64,000 nucleotides of DNA, taken from NCBI RefSeq assembly GCF_017874235.1, contig NZ_JAGGLC010000001.1:124001-188000 (forward strand), written 5' to 3'. Both the position numbers and the translations under genes were made by a program. Under the pieces are notes generated by a model. That model was not told the origin of the DNA. It made no database searches and saw only the letters and a program-made list of their open reading frames with translations. The stretch comes from Halolamina salifodinae (lineage in GTDB: Archaea; Halobacteriota; Halobacteria; Halobacteriales; Haloferacaceae). The first letter of the stretch is position 1. Every line of letters starts with the position of its first letter. Positions 24,981 through 32,952 of the stretch are shown piece after piece.

Positions 24981-25439
24981 TTACGGCTGCTCGAACGCGA
25001 CCGACAGCGCCGCGTCCGCCGACGATGCCGTCAGTGCGATGGCGACCGCGGCGTCGACGCCGTCCGGCTCCCGAACGATCTCGAAACAGTCGATCCGGAT
25101 CACGTAGCGACCGTCGTCGACAGTGCCGCGCAGCACCGGGCCGGTGCTCGTGAGCACGACGTACGGCGGCGCCGGCACGGGTCTGGCGGGCAGTCGGTCG
25201 CCCGCGGCCTCGACGGCGTCGGCGAGCACGCGCGGGTACGTTCCGAGGACGCCGCGGTCCTCGAGTTCGGCACGGAGCGGGGCGACCAGCGCGTCGCGGT
25301 CGGTCGTCGCCGGCCGGCCGTCGTCGAGGCGTGGCCAGTCGGCCGCCACTGCGTCGGCGGCAGCGAGGGTTGCGTCGATGGTTGATTCGTGGGCCGCGAG
25401 CAGCTGCTCGCGCGCGGCGGCCGCGCGGTCGGCGGGCAT
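24981..25439 (-). CDS. Haloarchaeal conserved hypothetical protein
   Basis: 152 residues. A long N-terminal Ala-rich helix (REQLLAAHESTIDATLAAADAVAADW) and a C-terminal beta-rich part (PPYVVLTSTGPVLRGTVDDGRYVIRIDCF). No catalytic residues stand out. It converges with the preceding unit, with directly adjacent stops, and is divergent from the BolA gene (83 bp). Confidence 0.65.
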   Translation of the reverse strand: MPADRAAAAREQLLAAHESTIDATLAAADAVAADWPRLDDGRPATTDRDALVAPLRAELEDRGVLGTYPRVLADAVEAAGDRLPARPVPAPPYVVLTSTGPVLRGTVDDGRYVIRIDCFEIVREPDGVDAAVAIALTASSADAALSVAFEQP

Positions 25440-25522
25440 GGCCGTCGCTGGGACCGGGGGCGGCTTGAGCCTACCCTTCCCCCACCGACTCGCTTTTCCG
25501 CGTCGCCCACCGGGAGTCGAGT

Positions 25523-25798
25523 ATGACCCCCGACGAACTCGAGGAACTCATCGAGGACGGTATCGAGGACGCCGACGCGACGGTCGACCTGCCGCGGGCC
25601 CACCACGACCGGAACCATCAGGACGCTCACTTCGCCGCAGTCGTCGTCTCGCCGGCGTTCGAGGGCGAAGGGCTGGTCCAGCAACACCAGATGGTGTACG
25701 ACGCCGTCGGCGAGGCGATGACCGACAGCGTCCACGCACTGGAAATCGAGACGTACACGCCCGAAGAGTACGAGGCACAGGAAGCGGCCGAGGAGTAG
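25523..25798 (+). CDS. BolA family protein
   Basis: 91 residues. The BolA fold is indicated by the N-terminal helix MTPDELEELIEDGIEDADATVD, the HFAAVVVSPAFEGEGLVQQHQMVYDAV core (with the fVSdxFeGkslvxRHRxVy-like spacing) and the terminal helix THALEIETYTPEE-like segment. BolA proteins cooperate with monothiol glutaredoxins in Fe-S handling, although no glutaredoxin is adjacent. The downstream fumarase is not an obvious partner. Confidence 0.82.
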   Translation: MTPDELEELIEDGIEDADATVDLPRAHHDRNHQDAHFAAVVVSPAFEGEGLVQQHQMVYDAVGEAMTDSVHALEIETYTPEEYEAQEAAEE

Positions 25799-25852
25799 AT
25801 CGCCGACGCCGACACCGGTGGGTTTTACGCCGTACCGCCCGACAGAGCGCGC

Positions 25853-27262
25853 ATGAGCGAGGACTACCGGATCGAAGAGGACAGCCTCGGCGAAGTGCAG
25901 GTACCTGCAGACGCCTACTGGGGCGCCCAGACCCAACGCGCGGTGCAGAACTTCCCCATCTCGGATACCGTGTTCGGCCGACGGTTCGTCCGCGCGCTGG
26001 GCATCGTGAAGAAGTCCGCCGCGCGGGCGAACCGCGATCTGGGCCACCTCGACGACGAAACCGCCGAGGCCATCGTCGCCGCCGCCGACGAAGTGATCGA
26101 GGGCGAGCACGACGACCAGTTCCCGGTCGACGTGTTCCAGACCGGGTCGGGCACCTCCTCGAACATGAACGCCAACGAGGTGATCGCCAACCGCGCCGCC
26201 GAGATCGCCGGCGCCGAGGTGGGCGACCGCGTCGTCCACCCCAACGACGACGTGAACTTCGGGCAGTCATCCAACGACGTGATCCCGACCGCGATGCACG
26301 TCGCCGCGCTGGAGGCCCTCGAGAACGATCTCGTTCCCGCGCTCGAAGTGCTCGAAATCGAACTCGAGGAGAAGGAACGCCTGTTCGACGGCGTCGTCAA
26401 GACCGGCCGCACCCACTTGCAGGACGCTACGCCCGTCCGACTCGGCCAGGAGTTCGGCGGCTTCCGCACACAGGTCGAGAAGGGCCGCGAGCGACTCGAC
26501 AGCGTCCGCCCGCGACTGGAGGAACTGGCGCTGGGCGGCACCGCGGTCGGGACGGGGCTCAACACCGACCCCGAGTTCCCCGAACTCGCCGCGGAGTACA
26601 TCGCCGAGGAGACCGGCCTCGGCTTCCGTGAGGCCGACAACCACTTCGAGGCACAGTCGGCCCACGACGCCATGAACGAGGCCCACGGCGCGCTCCGTGT
26701 GATCGCCGGCAGCCTGAACAAGATCGCCAACGACCTCCGCCTGCTGGCATCCGGCCCGCGGAACGGCCTCGGCGAGATCGAGCAGCCGGAAAACCAGCCC
26801 GGCAGTTCGATCATGCCCGGCAAGATCAACCCCGTCGTCGCCGAGGCGGTGAATCAGGTCCACAAGCAGGTCGTGGGCAACGACGCCGCCGTCTCCGCGG
26901 GCGCCGCGGAGGGCCAGATCGACCTGAACCTCTATAAGCCCGTCATCGCACACAACTTCCTCGAGTCCGCGGAGCTGCTGACCAACAGCGCGACGACGTT
27001 CGCCGAGAAGTTCGTCGCGAAACTGGAGGCAAACGAGGCCCACTGCGAGGCACAGGTCGAACGCTCGATGGCGCTGGCGACGGCGCTGAATCCGGCGATC
27101 GGGTACGACAAGGCGTCGAAAGTGGCGAAGAAGGCGCTCGCTGAGGGCAAGTCGGTGAAAGAGGTCGCTGTTTCGGAGGGCTACCTGACTGAAGCGGAGG
27201 CCGAGGAGGTGCTGGATCCGGAGAAGATGACCCACACCGGGATTCTGGGCGACGAGGACTGA
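25853..27262 (+). CDS. fumC: Class II fumarate hydratase
   Basis: 469 residues; interconverts fumarate and malate in the TCA cycle. The class II signature GSSIMPGKINPV is intact, as are TGSGTSSNMNANEV, QSSNDVIPTAMH and GRTHLQDATPVRLGQEFGG, which build the active site of the tetramer. Length is standard, no iron-sulfur cluster is needed, and the start at 25853 (MSEDYRIEEDSLGEVQVP) matches family N-termini. A GTTTTACG tract lies about 30 bp upstream. Confidence 0.96.
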   Translation: MSEDYRIEEDSLGEVQVPADAYWGAQTQRAVQNFPISDTVFGRRFVRALGIVKKSAARANRDLGHLDDETAEAIVAAADEVIEGEHDDQFPVDVFQTGSGTSSNMNANEVIANRAAEIAGAEVGDRVVHPNDDVNFGQSSNDVIPTAMHVAALEALENDLVPALEVLEIELEEKERLFDGVVKTGRTHLQDATPVRLGQEFGGFRTQVEKGRERLDSVRPRLEELALGGTAVGTGLNTDPEFPELAAEYIAEETGLGFREADNHFEAQSAHDAMNEAHGALRVIAGSLNKIANDLRLLASGPRNGLGEIEQPENQPGSSIMPGKINPVVAEAVNQVHKQVVGNDAAVSAGAAEGQIDLNLYKPVIAHNFLESAELLTNSATTFAEKFVAKLEANEAHCEAQVERSMALATALNPAIGYDKASKVAKKALAEGKSVKEVAVSEGYLTEAEAEEVLDPEKMTHTGILGDED

Positions 27263-27296
27263 ACCGGCCTCCCAGTAACAACGGTTATTCGGCTCG

Positions 27297-27713
27297 ATGA
27301 TGAATCGGGGGACTGTGGCGGACGAGTTCGCGTACCCCTCCCCCGAAACGGTCCTCGACCTCCACGAGCAGATCGTCGACGAGAGAGATGCAACCGAGCC
27401 CGGCGTCCGATCCGAAGCAGCCGTGGAGTCGGCTATCGAGTACGTTTCAGCGGGGTTCTTCGGGAAGGTCCCGAAATCGATCCACGAGAAAGCCGTCCAC
27501 CTGATGCGGCTACTCGTCGCGGACCATCCGTTCGTTGATGGGAACAAGCGAACCGCACTCCGGACCGTGGTCGTCTTCTACATGCTGAACGGGTACACCT
27601 TTGAGTACGGCAACGAGATCCGTGCGTTGCTTCGACGCTTCGCAACCGACGAAGCCGAGGTCGATGTCGAAACGGCAGTCGTCTACTTTCGGGCGTGCGC
27701 CCGCCGGAACTGA
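27297..27713 (+). CDS. doc: Doc-type (Fic-fold) toxin
   Basis: 138 residues. The Fic/Doc active-site loop HPFVDGNKRTALRT (77-90) has the His and the D/A-G-N-K-R sequence of Doc, which phosphorylates EF-Tu in phage P1. The helical core (YPSPETVLDLHEQIV...EAAVESAIEYVSAGFFGKVP) matches Doc. No Phd/antitoxin gene lies upstream: fumC ends only 34 bp before. The only candidate partner is the 56-residue gene 32 bp downstream. An inverted repeat AACCG...CGGTT (about 27262-27290) precedes the start. Confidence 0.85.
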   Translation: MMNRGTVADEFAYPSPETVLDLHEQIVDERDATEPGVRSEAAVESAIEYVSAGFFGKVPKSIHEKAVHLMRLLVADHPFVDGNKRTALRTVVVFYMLNGYTFEYGNEIRALLRRFATDEAEVDVETAVVYFRACARRN

Positions 27714-27745
27714 TAAACGGTCACACCGAATACGTGTCCCCAGAG

Positions 27746-27916
27746 ATGGCGTCCAGTAGCGACTCCGCTACGGCTGTCGACGAGGAAGCGCGTCGACTGT
27801 ACGAGCGGTATCAGGCAGCCGAGACCGACGAGGAGCGCCGCGAGATCGCGTTGGAGATGGGGAAGCTCGACGGCCGGCGCCACGAGGAGATCTACGCTGC
27901 ACTCGAAGACGAGTGA
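27746..27916 (+). CDS. Small acidic helical protein downstream of doc (candidate antitoxin)
   Basis: 56 residues from the ATG at 27746; a GTG at 27734 is an alternative start. Ser-rich N-terminus followed by a charged amphipathic helix (EEARRLYERYQAAETDEERR...LEMGKLDGRRHEEIYAAL). It has no DNA-binding motif of the Phd/AbrB types. Position behind a Doc toxin (32 bp) suggests cotranscription; antitoxin function is inference. Many Doc-neutralising antitoxins fold on binding, which such a disordered helical peptide would suit. Confidence 0.6.
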   Translation: MASSSDSATAVDEEARRLYERYQAAETDEERREIALEMGKLDGRRHEEIYAALEDE

Positions 27917-28026
27917 TCGTCAGTACGTTCAGTTGGTGATCAGAACTACGGGCACCGACGGTTGACGGGTCGGGGCGCTTCGCTTCACTTTTGTCGTGGA
28001 AAAAAAGACAGTTACCGAGACCGGCG

Positions 28027-28437
28027 GTGTCGGACGACGTGAAGAACCACTGGTCCCTGCTGTTCGTTCTGGCCGTGCTGGTCGGCGTCATCCTCGCCAG
28101 CGTCGGCAGCTACTTCCTCCGGGAGGCGTACGTCTGTTCGTCGACGGGGATGGTCTCCGTCGAGACGGCCACGAGCAACGCCGCGGACGACGCCGTCGCG
28201 TTCGACTGCCTCTCCGACCGTCAGCAGGAACTGTTCGGCCGAGCGCTCAGGAACGGCCACGTGACTGTTAACGACGAGTTCGAGATGCCCCGCAGGGTAG
28301 GCTACGAGAACGAGACATACGCTGTCTACAGAGCTCACGGCGACCGCTGCTGGATGATCACGGTTCCTGCCGCACCCGTTGCCCTGCTCGGCCTCCTCCT
28401 CGTCGGCTTCGGCGGCCGCCGACTCGGGCCGGAGTAG
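28027..28437 (+). CDS. Small membrane protein with one N-terminal and one C-terminal helix
   Basis: 136 residues from the GTG at 28027 (alternatives: TTG at 27991, GTG at 28039). A first membrane helix SLLFVLAVLVGVILASVGSYF is followed by an extracellular domain of about 85 residues with Cys residues (YVCSS, FDCLSD, DRCWM) and a final membrane helix PVALLGLLLVGFGG. Resembles a small surface or sensor protein; no family recognised. Confidence 0.6.
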   Translation: MSDDVKNHWSLLFVLAVLVGVILASVGSYFLREAYVCSSTGMVSVETATSNAADDAVAFDCLSDRQQELFGRALRNGHVTVNDEFEMPRRVGYENETYAVYRAHGDRCWMITVPAAPVALLGLLLVGFGGRRLGPE

Positions 28438-28492
28438 CCACGACCGCCCGCGACTGACACCCTTTTTACCCCCGCCGCTCCCCAAACTACCC

Positions 28493-30439
28493 ATGAGCGA
28501 CGACGCCCGCGACTACGAGGACCTCGGCCTCGTGGCCGGCCTCGAGATCCACCAACAGCTCGACACCGAGACGAAGCTGTTCTGCGAGTCGCCCACGGAC
28601 CTCCGCGAACCGGCGGAGGCGACCCACACGATCACCCGGGAGCTCCACCCCACCCGGAGCGAACTCGGTGAACTCGACGAGGCGGCGATGGAGGAGAGCC
28701 GCGTCGACCGCACGTTCGAGTATCTCGCCTACGACACCACCTGTCTGGTCGAGGAGGACGACGAGCCGCCCGCCCGCATCGGCCAGGAGGCCCTCGACGT
28801 GGCGATGGGCATCGCCGACCTGCTCGACGCCACCGTCGTCGATCAGGGCCACGTGATGCGGAAACTCGTCATCGACGGCTCGAACACCTCGGGCTTCCAG
28901 CGCTCGATGCTGTTGGCCCAGAACGGCGAGATCGAGACTGACGAGGGGAGCGTCGGCATCGTCGACGTGATGCTGGAAGAGGAGTCCGCCCAGCGCGTCG
29001 AGGAAACCGACGAAGGCGTGCGCTACTCGCTCGACCGCCTCGGCATCCCGCTGATCGAGATCGGGACCGCACCGGACATCAGTACGCCCGAGCAGGCCTA
29101 CGAAGCAGCCGAGCATATCGGGATGCTCCTGCGCTCGACGGGATCGGTCAAGCGCGGTCTGGGGACCATCCGGCAGGACGTGAACGTCTCCATCGAAGAC
29201 GGCGCCCGTGTCGAAATCAAGGGCGTGCAGGCGCTGGGCGACATCCGCGACATCGTCGCCGGCGAAGCAGACCGGCAGGTCGAACTGCTCGAGATCCGCG
29301 AGGAACTGGAGGCCCGCGACGCCGCGGTCGGTGAGGTCGAGGACGTGGCCACCGTCTTTTCCGACACCGACTCGGGCGTGATCCGCGGCGCACTCGACTC
29401 GGGCGGCGAGGTGCTTGCCGTGCCGCTCTACGGCTTCGACGGCCTCGTCGGCCGGGAGATCCAGCCAGACCGCCGACTCGGCACCGAACTCTCCGATCAC
29501 GCCAAGCGCGCCGGCGCGGGCGGCATCTTCCACACCGACGAACTGCCGGCCTACGGCGTGACCGAAGAGGAGGTCGAGGCCCTCAAGACCGCCGTCGACG
29601 CCGGGGAGAACGGCAGCGAGGAGCAAAGCTCCTCGGGCAACCGGAAACGGACCGTTTCCGGTGACAGCCGGCCGGAGGCCGGCGACGCCGTCGCGCTCGT
29701 CGCCGCCAATTCGGACGTTGCTGGACAGGCTATTCAGGCCGCCGCCGACCGCGCCCGGACCGCTATCGAGGGCGTGCCCGAGGAGACCCGCGGCGCCAAC
29801 GACGACGGGACGACCCGCTACCTCCGGCCGCTCCCCGGCGCCGCGCGGATGTACCCCGAGACCGACGTGCCGCCGGTCGAACCGGACCCGAGCGAGGTCG
29901 AGACGCCCGAACTCCTCACGGAGCGCGTGAAGCGCTACGCCGAGGAACTGGGGCTGGATGAGGGTCTCGCCGAGCAGGTCGCCTACGGCCGCCGGATGGT
30001 GCTGTTCGAGGAGGCCGTCGAGGCGGGCGTCGACCCCACTTTCGCCGCCTCGACGCTGGAGTCCACCCTCACGGAACTCAGTCGCGAGGGCGTCGACGTG
30101 GAGTCGATCCGCGACGACGCGCTGCTCGGGACTCTCCTGCTGGTCGAGGAGGGCGAACTGCCGAAAGAGGGCGTCAACCCCGTGCTGACGGCGTTGGCTG
30201 AGGACCCCGAACTCACGCCCGAGGCGGCGATGGAGGAGGAGGGCGTCGGCGGCGTCAGCGAGGGGGAAGTCCGCGAGGCGGTGCAGGAGGTCGTCGAGCG
30301 CAACGCCGAGCAGGTCGAGGCGGAGGGGATGGGTGCCTTCTCCGGCCTCATGGGCGAGTGCATGGGCGCGCTGCGCGGGCAGGCCGGCGGCGATCTCGTG
30401 AGCGAGGTGCTGCGCGAGGAGATCCAGAAGCGCGCCTGA
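28493..30439 (+). CDS. gatE: Glu-tRNA(Gln) amidotransferase subunit E (GatE) with an in-frame insertion
   Basis: 648 residues; archaeal GatDE converts Glu-tRNA(Gln) to Gln-tRNA(Gln), with GatE binding and phosphorylating the tRNA-bound Glu. N-terminal GLVAGLEIHQQLDTETKLFC is the amidotransferase cradle motif, followed by the AspRS-like insertion domain, and the C-terminal tail/YqeY domain ends RGQAGGDLVSEVLREEIQ. A TATA-like CTTTTTAC lies about 25-30 bp before the ATG. Residues about 376-397 (GSEEQSSSGNRKRTVSGDS... stretch) are encoded by a three-hairpin element and probably form a surface loop. GatD is not in the window. Confidence 0.95.
   Translation: MSDDARDYEDLGLVAGLEIHQQLDTETKLFCESPTDLREPAEATHTITRELHPTRSELGELDEAAMEESRVDRTFEYLAYDTTCLVEEDDEPPARIGQEALDVAMGIADLLDATVVDQGHVMRKLVIDGSNTSGFQRSMLLAQNGEIETDEGSVGIVDVMLEEESAQRVEETDEGVRYSLDRLGIPLIEIGTAPDISTPEQAYEAAEHIGMLLRSTGSVKRGLGTIRQDVNVSIEDGARVEIKGVQALGDIRDIVAGEADRQVELLEIREELEARDAAVGEVEDVATVFSDTDSGVIRGALDSGGEVLAVPLYGFDGLVGREIQPDRRLGTELSDHAKRAGAGGIFHTDELPAYGVTEEEVEALKTAVDAGENGSEEQSSSGNRKRTVSGDSRPEAGDAVALVAANSDVAGQAIQAAADRARTAIEGVPEETRGANDDGTTRYLRPLPGAARMYPETDVPPVEPDPSEVETPELLTERVKRYAEELGLDEGLAEQVAYGRRMVLFEEAVEAGVDPTFAASTLESTLTELSREGVDVESIRDDALLGTLLLVEEGELPKEGVNPVLTALAEDPELTPEAAMEEEGVGGVSEGEVREAVQEVVERNAEQVEAEGMGAFSGLMGECMGALRGQAGGDLVSEVLREEIQKRA
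29618..29682 (+). repeat. Three-hairpin intragenic element in gatE
   Basis: GAGGAGC-AAA-GCTCCTC (29618-29634), linker GGGCAA, CCGGAAACG-GAC-CGTTTCCGG (29641-29661), linker TGACAG, CCGGCC-GGA-GGCCGG (29668-29682), then CGACGCC. The linkers and CCGGAA...TTCCGG ends match the DUF2797-gene element stem for stem while the inner arm bases and loops differ. All arms are perfectly paired. Confidence 0.85.
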
Positions 30440-30460
30440 TCGGTCGAGCAGTCCGTTTTC

Positions 30461-30946
30461 CTACTCGTCGGCGAGCATCTCGATCAGCGAGTCCAGTGAG
30501 TAGCTTTCGAGGGGTCGCTGGCCGTCCCGCAGCGACTTGATCACGAACGTCGAGTCGGTGCGGTCGATCTCCTCGACGTCCTCGAACGCCCGGATCAGGC
30601 GCTCCACGTCGTCGCTGTCGGCCAGACGGGCGACGACGACGAAGTCGGTCTCGCCCATCGTGAAGTACGCCTCCGTCACCCCCTCGATGGAGAGCAGGCG
30701 TTCGCTCAACTGCTCGTGAGAGCCGCTGTAGTCCGCGAGCACCTCGATGACGACGGTGACCCCGAGTCCGAGCGCGTCGAGGTCCAGATCGTACAGATCG
30801 TTCTCGATGATCCCGTCTTCCCGGAGGTTGTTCAGCCGGTAGTGGATCGTCGAGACGGGGATGTCGGTCTCCTCGTGGAGGCGTTCGGGGCTGCCGGTGC
30901 CGAGGTCGGAGATGGCCTTCAGCAGGCGCACGTCACGCTCGTCCAT
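30461..30946 (-). CDS. Lrp/AsnC family transcriptional regulator
   Basis: 161 residues. N-terminal winged HTH (MDERDVRLLKAISDLGTGSP...VSTIHYRLNNLREDGII) and a C-terminal RAM/AsnC ligand-binding domain (VTVVIEVLADYSGSHEQLSERLLSIEGVTEAYF), with a 20-residue tail. Divergent from the DMT-type exporter at 31098, which is its most likely target. A perfect 15-bp palindrome sits 9-23 bp before its own ATG, suggesting autoregulation. Confidence 0.92.
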   Translation of the reverse strand: MDERDVRLLKAISDLGTGSPERLHEETDIPVSTIHYRLNNLREDGIIENDLYDLDLDALGLGVTVVIEVLADYSGSHEQLSERLLSIEGVTEAYFTMGETDFVVVARLADSDDVERLIRAFEDVEEIDRTDSTFVIKSLRDGQRPLESYSLDSLIEMLADE

Positions 30947-30954
30947 ATCTCCCG

Positions 30955-30969
30955 GTTCGGGACCCGAAC
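30955..30969. promoter_or_regulatory. 15-bp perfect palindrome in the lrp/DMT intergenic region
   Basis: GTTCGGG-A-CCCGAAC, symmetric about 30962. It is placed between the Lrp gene's start and its probable promoter on the minus strand. Several TTCTCGAAC / TTTTCGAAG / TTTTCGACC-like half-sites (about 30993-31044) follow toward the transporter gene and could extend an Lrp-type binding region. Confidence 0.45.
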
Positions 30970-31059
30970 TCAAAGGGATTGGGGTGGATTGAACTTCTCG
31001 AACAATAGAACCGCGTATTTTCGAAGCAGAGTCAAATTTTCGACCTACCGCAGAAGACA

Positions 31060-31097
31060 AGCATAAGTACGGGCCTCGATTCGGTACAAACACGAAA
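31060..31097 (+). promoter_or_regulatory. Probable promoter of the DMT exporter gene
   Basis: GCATAAGTAC (31061-31070) sits about 28-37 bp before the ATG at 31098, with an A-rich tract (ACAAACACGAAA) abutting the start. Consistent with a TATA box and a nearly leaderless transcript. Confidence 0.4.
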
Positions 31098-32075
31098 ATG
31101 AATGCGATTCGCTGGAGTCGCGGCCAACTTCTGGCCGCTCTGTTGTTCGTTTCCCTTGCGTGGCTGTGGGGCGGGGCGTTCGTCGCCATCGAGATGGGGC
31201 TGGGGTCGGTGCCGCCGCTGTGGTTCGCGGGTCTGCGCTACCTGCTTGCGGGCGCGGTCATCTCGGGCGTCGCCGCCGCGACCGGCCGGTTCAAGCCGAA
31301 AGACCGCAATGAGTGGCTCTCGGTCGGCGTCGTCGGGATCCTCGTCGTCGCCGGCTACCACGGGCTGCTCTATCTCGGGACGACCGTGATCTCCGGGTCG
31401 GTCTCCTCGGTGATCGTCAGCCTCTCGCCGGTGCTGACCACCGTCGCCGCCGGCCTGCTGCTGGCCGACGAGTCGCCCGGCATCGTGGACGGCCTGGGGC
31501 TGCTGTTCGGCCTCGCGGGCGTCGTCGTCATCGCCGATCCGGGCGGGAGTTCGGTCCCCCTCTCGGGGGTCGCGCTGGTGTTCGTCGGCGTCGCGCTGTT
31601 CGCCAGCGGGTCGGTCGGCCTGCGCGCGCTGGAGTCGGAGCTCCCCGCCGCGGCGCTGCAGGGCTGGGCGATGCTGCTCGGCTCGTTGGTGCTCGTCGGC
31701 GGCGCCGTGCTCCGCAGGGAGTCGTTCCCCGTCCACGTCGCCCGTGGCGAGTCCGCGCTCCCGTTCGTCTACCTCGTGCTCGGTGCCGGTGTGCTCGGCT
31801 ACCTGACCTACTTCGAACTGCTCTCGCGAGTCGGCCCGGTCCGGGTGAACCTCGTGGCCTACCTCGAACCGGTGACGGCGGCGATGGGCGCGTGGGCCGT
31901 GCTCGGCCGTGCGCCGACGACGACCACCGCGGCAGGGTTCCTGCTCGTGGCCTGCGGCTTCGTGCTGGCGACGGTCGAGAACCCGCTCGAGAAGCTCGGA
32001 ATCGGGGGGTCGGAGGAGGTCGTCCGGAGCGACCTCTCGGAGAACGGGAGCGTCGAAATCCACTACGCCGACTGA
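31098..32075 (+). CDS. EamA/DMT-superfamily permease
   Basis: 325 residues, ten hydrophobic segments in two repeated EamA halves. Landmarks: LAWLWGGAFVAIEMGLG-like first repeat, GTTVISGSVSSVIVSLSPVLTT, and in the second half LLSRVGPVRVNLVAYLEPVTAAMGAW. Members export amino acids or other metabolites. Divergence from an Lrp-family regulator supports amino-acid export (inference). A cytoplasmic tail of about 30 residues follows the last helix. Confidence 0.88.
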   Translation: MNAIRWSRGQLLAALLFVSLAWLWGGAFVAIEMGLGSVPPLWFAGLRYLLAGAVISGVAAATGRFKPKDRNEWLSVGVVGILVVAGYHGLLYLGTTVISGSVSSVIVSLSPVLTTVAAGLLLADESPGIVDGLGLLFGLAGVVVIADPGGSSVPLSGVALVFVGVALFASGSVGLRALESELPAAALQGWAMLLGSLVLVGGAVLRRESFPVHVARGESALPFVYLVLGAGVLGYLTYFELLSRVGPVRVNLVAYLEPVTAAMGAWAVLGRAPTTTTAAGFLLVACGFVLATVENPLEKLGIGGSEEVVRSDLSENGSVEIHYAD

Positions 32076-32088
32076 GCCGACCGCCGCC

Positions 32089-32952
32089 TCAGCGCCGCAG
32101 TTCGTCCGGTTCGTCGAGTTCGTCGAGCAGTTCCCGGCGCTCGTCGAGTTGGTCGGTCGCGCGCCGCAGGACGCCCAGCAGCGTGGTGACCTCCCGGTCG
32201 GTGGGGTTCGCGCGGCCGACGAGGCGGCGGAACATGCGCTCGGTCTTCTCGTGTTTGTGCTCGCGGTGGCCCATCGCCGTCAGGAACTCGTCCCAGTAGT
32301 CGTGCAGGCGCTCGACTTCGGCCGGGTCGGCGCGGTGGGCCTCCATATCGGGCAGTTGGGTCCCGCTGTCTTCGAGGGTGAGCGTCCGGAGTCCGTACAG
32401 CGTCACCGTCGCCGCCTGCCCGAGGTTCATCACGGGGTAGTCGGGGTCGGCGGGGATCGACGCCACCTGATCCAACTGCTCCAGTTCCTCGTTCGAGAGG
32501 CCCTTGTCCTCGCGACCGAACACGAGCGCAACAGGGGCATCGACGCCGCGTAGCTGATCGGTCAGCTTCTCGGGCGTGGTGTAGGGGAACCGGACGTGCT
32601 TGCGGCTGTCCTCGCCGGTGATGGCGGTAAAGCCGACGGTGTGGTAGTTCGCACAGACCTCCTCGAACGTGACCTCCTCGGCGCCGGGGAGGATATCCTG
32701 CCGGGCGTGGCCGGCGAAGCCGTACGCCTCCCCCTCGGGTTCGATTTCGGGCGGATCGACCAGCAGCAGGTCCTCGAGCCCGAAGTTCTTCATCGCCCGG
32801 GCGATGGTGCCGACGTTGCCCGGCGTCTGGGGCTCGACGATACAGACCGAGATGTCGGGGGCCGCGCCGGTCTCCGTGTCGGCTTCCGTGCCGGCACCAG
32901 CGTCCGCATCGGCGTCGATACCGTCGTCGTCGCGGGTCGCGTCCTCGCTCAT
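32089..32952 (-). CDS. trmJ: tRNA 2'-O-methyltransferase TrmJ (SPOUT/TrmH class)
   Basis: 287 residues. The SPOUT knot fold is shown by CIVEPQTPGNVGTIARAMKN (motif 1, N and R catalytic), VFGREDKGLSNEEL (motif 2) and PVMNLGQAATVTLYGL (motif 3). Archaeal TrmJ methylates C32 of tRNA. A 30-residue acidic N-terminal extension precedes the domain, and a C-terminal helical region (HEKTERMFRRLVGRANPTDREVTTLLGVLRR) is typical. Its ATG overlaps the end of the upstream gene (ATGA), so they are cotranscribed. Confidence 0.92.
   Translation of the reverse strand: MSEDATRDDDGIDADADAGAGTEADTETGAAPDISVCIVEPQTPGNVGTIARAMKNFGLEDLLLVDPPEIEPEGEAYGFAGHARQDILPGAEEVTFEEVCANYHTVGFTAITGEDSRKHVRFPYTTPEKLTDQLRGVDAPVALVFGREDKGLSNEELEQLDQVASIPADPDYPVMNLGQAATVTLYGLRTLTLEDSGTQLPDMEAHRADPAEVERLHDYWDEFLTAMGHREHKHEKTERMFRRLVGRANPTDREVTTLLGVLRRATDQLDERRELLDELDEPDELRR

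Noticed and set aside
27262-27296. Phd-type antitoxin upstream of doc
   Set aside because: The gap to fumC is only 34 bp; no frame fits.
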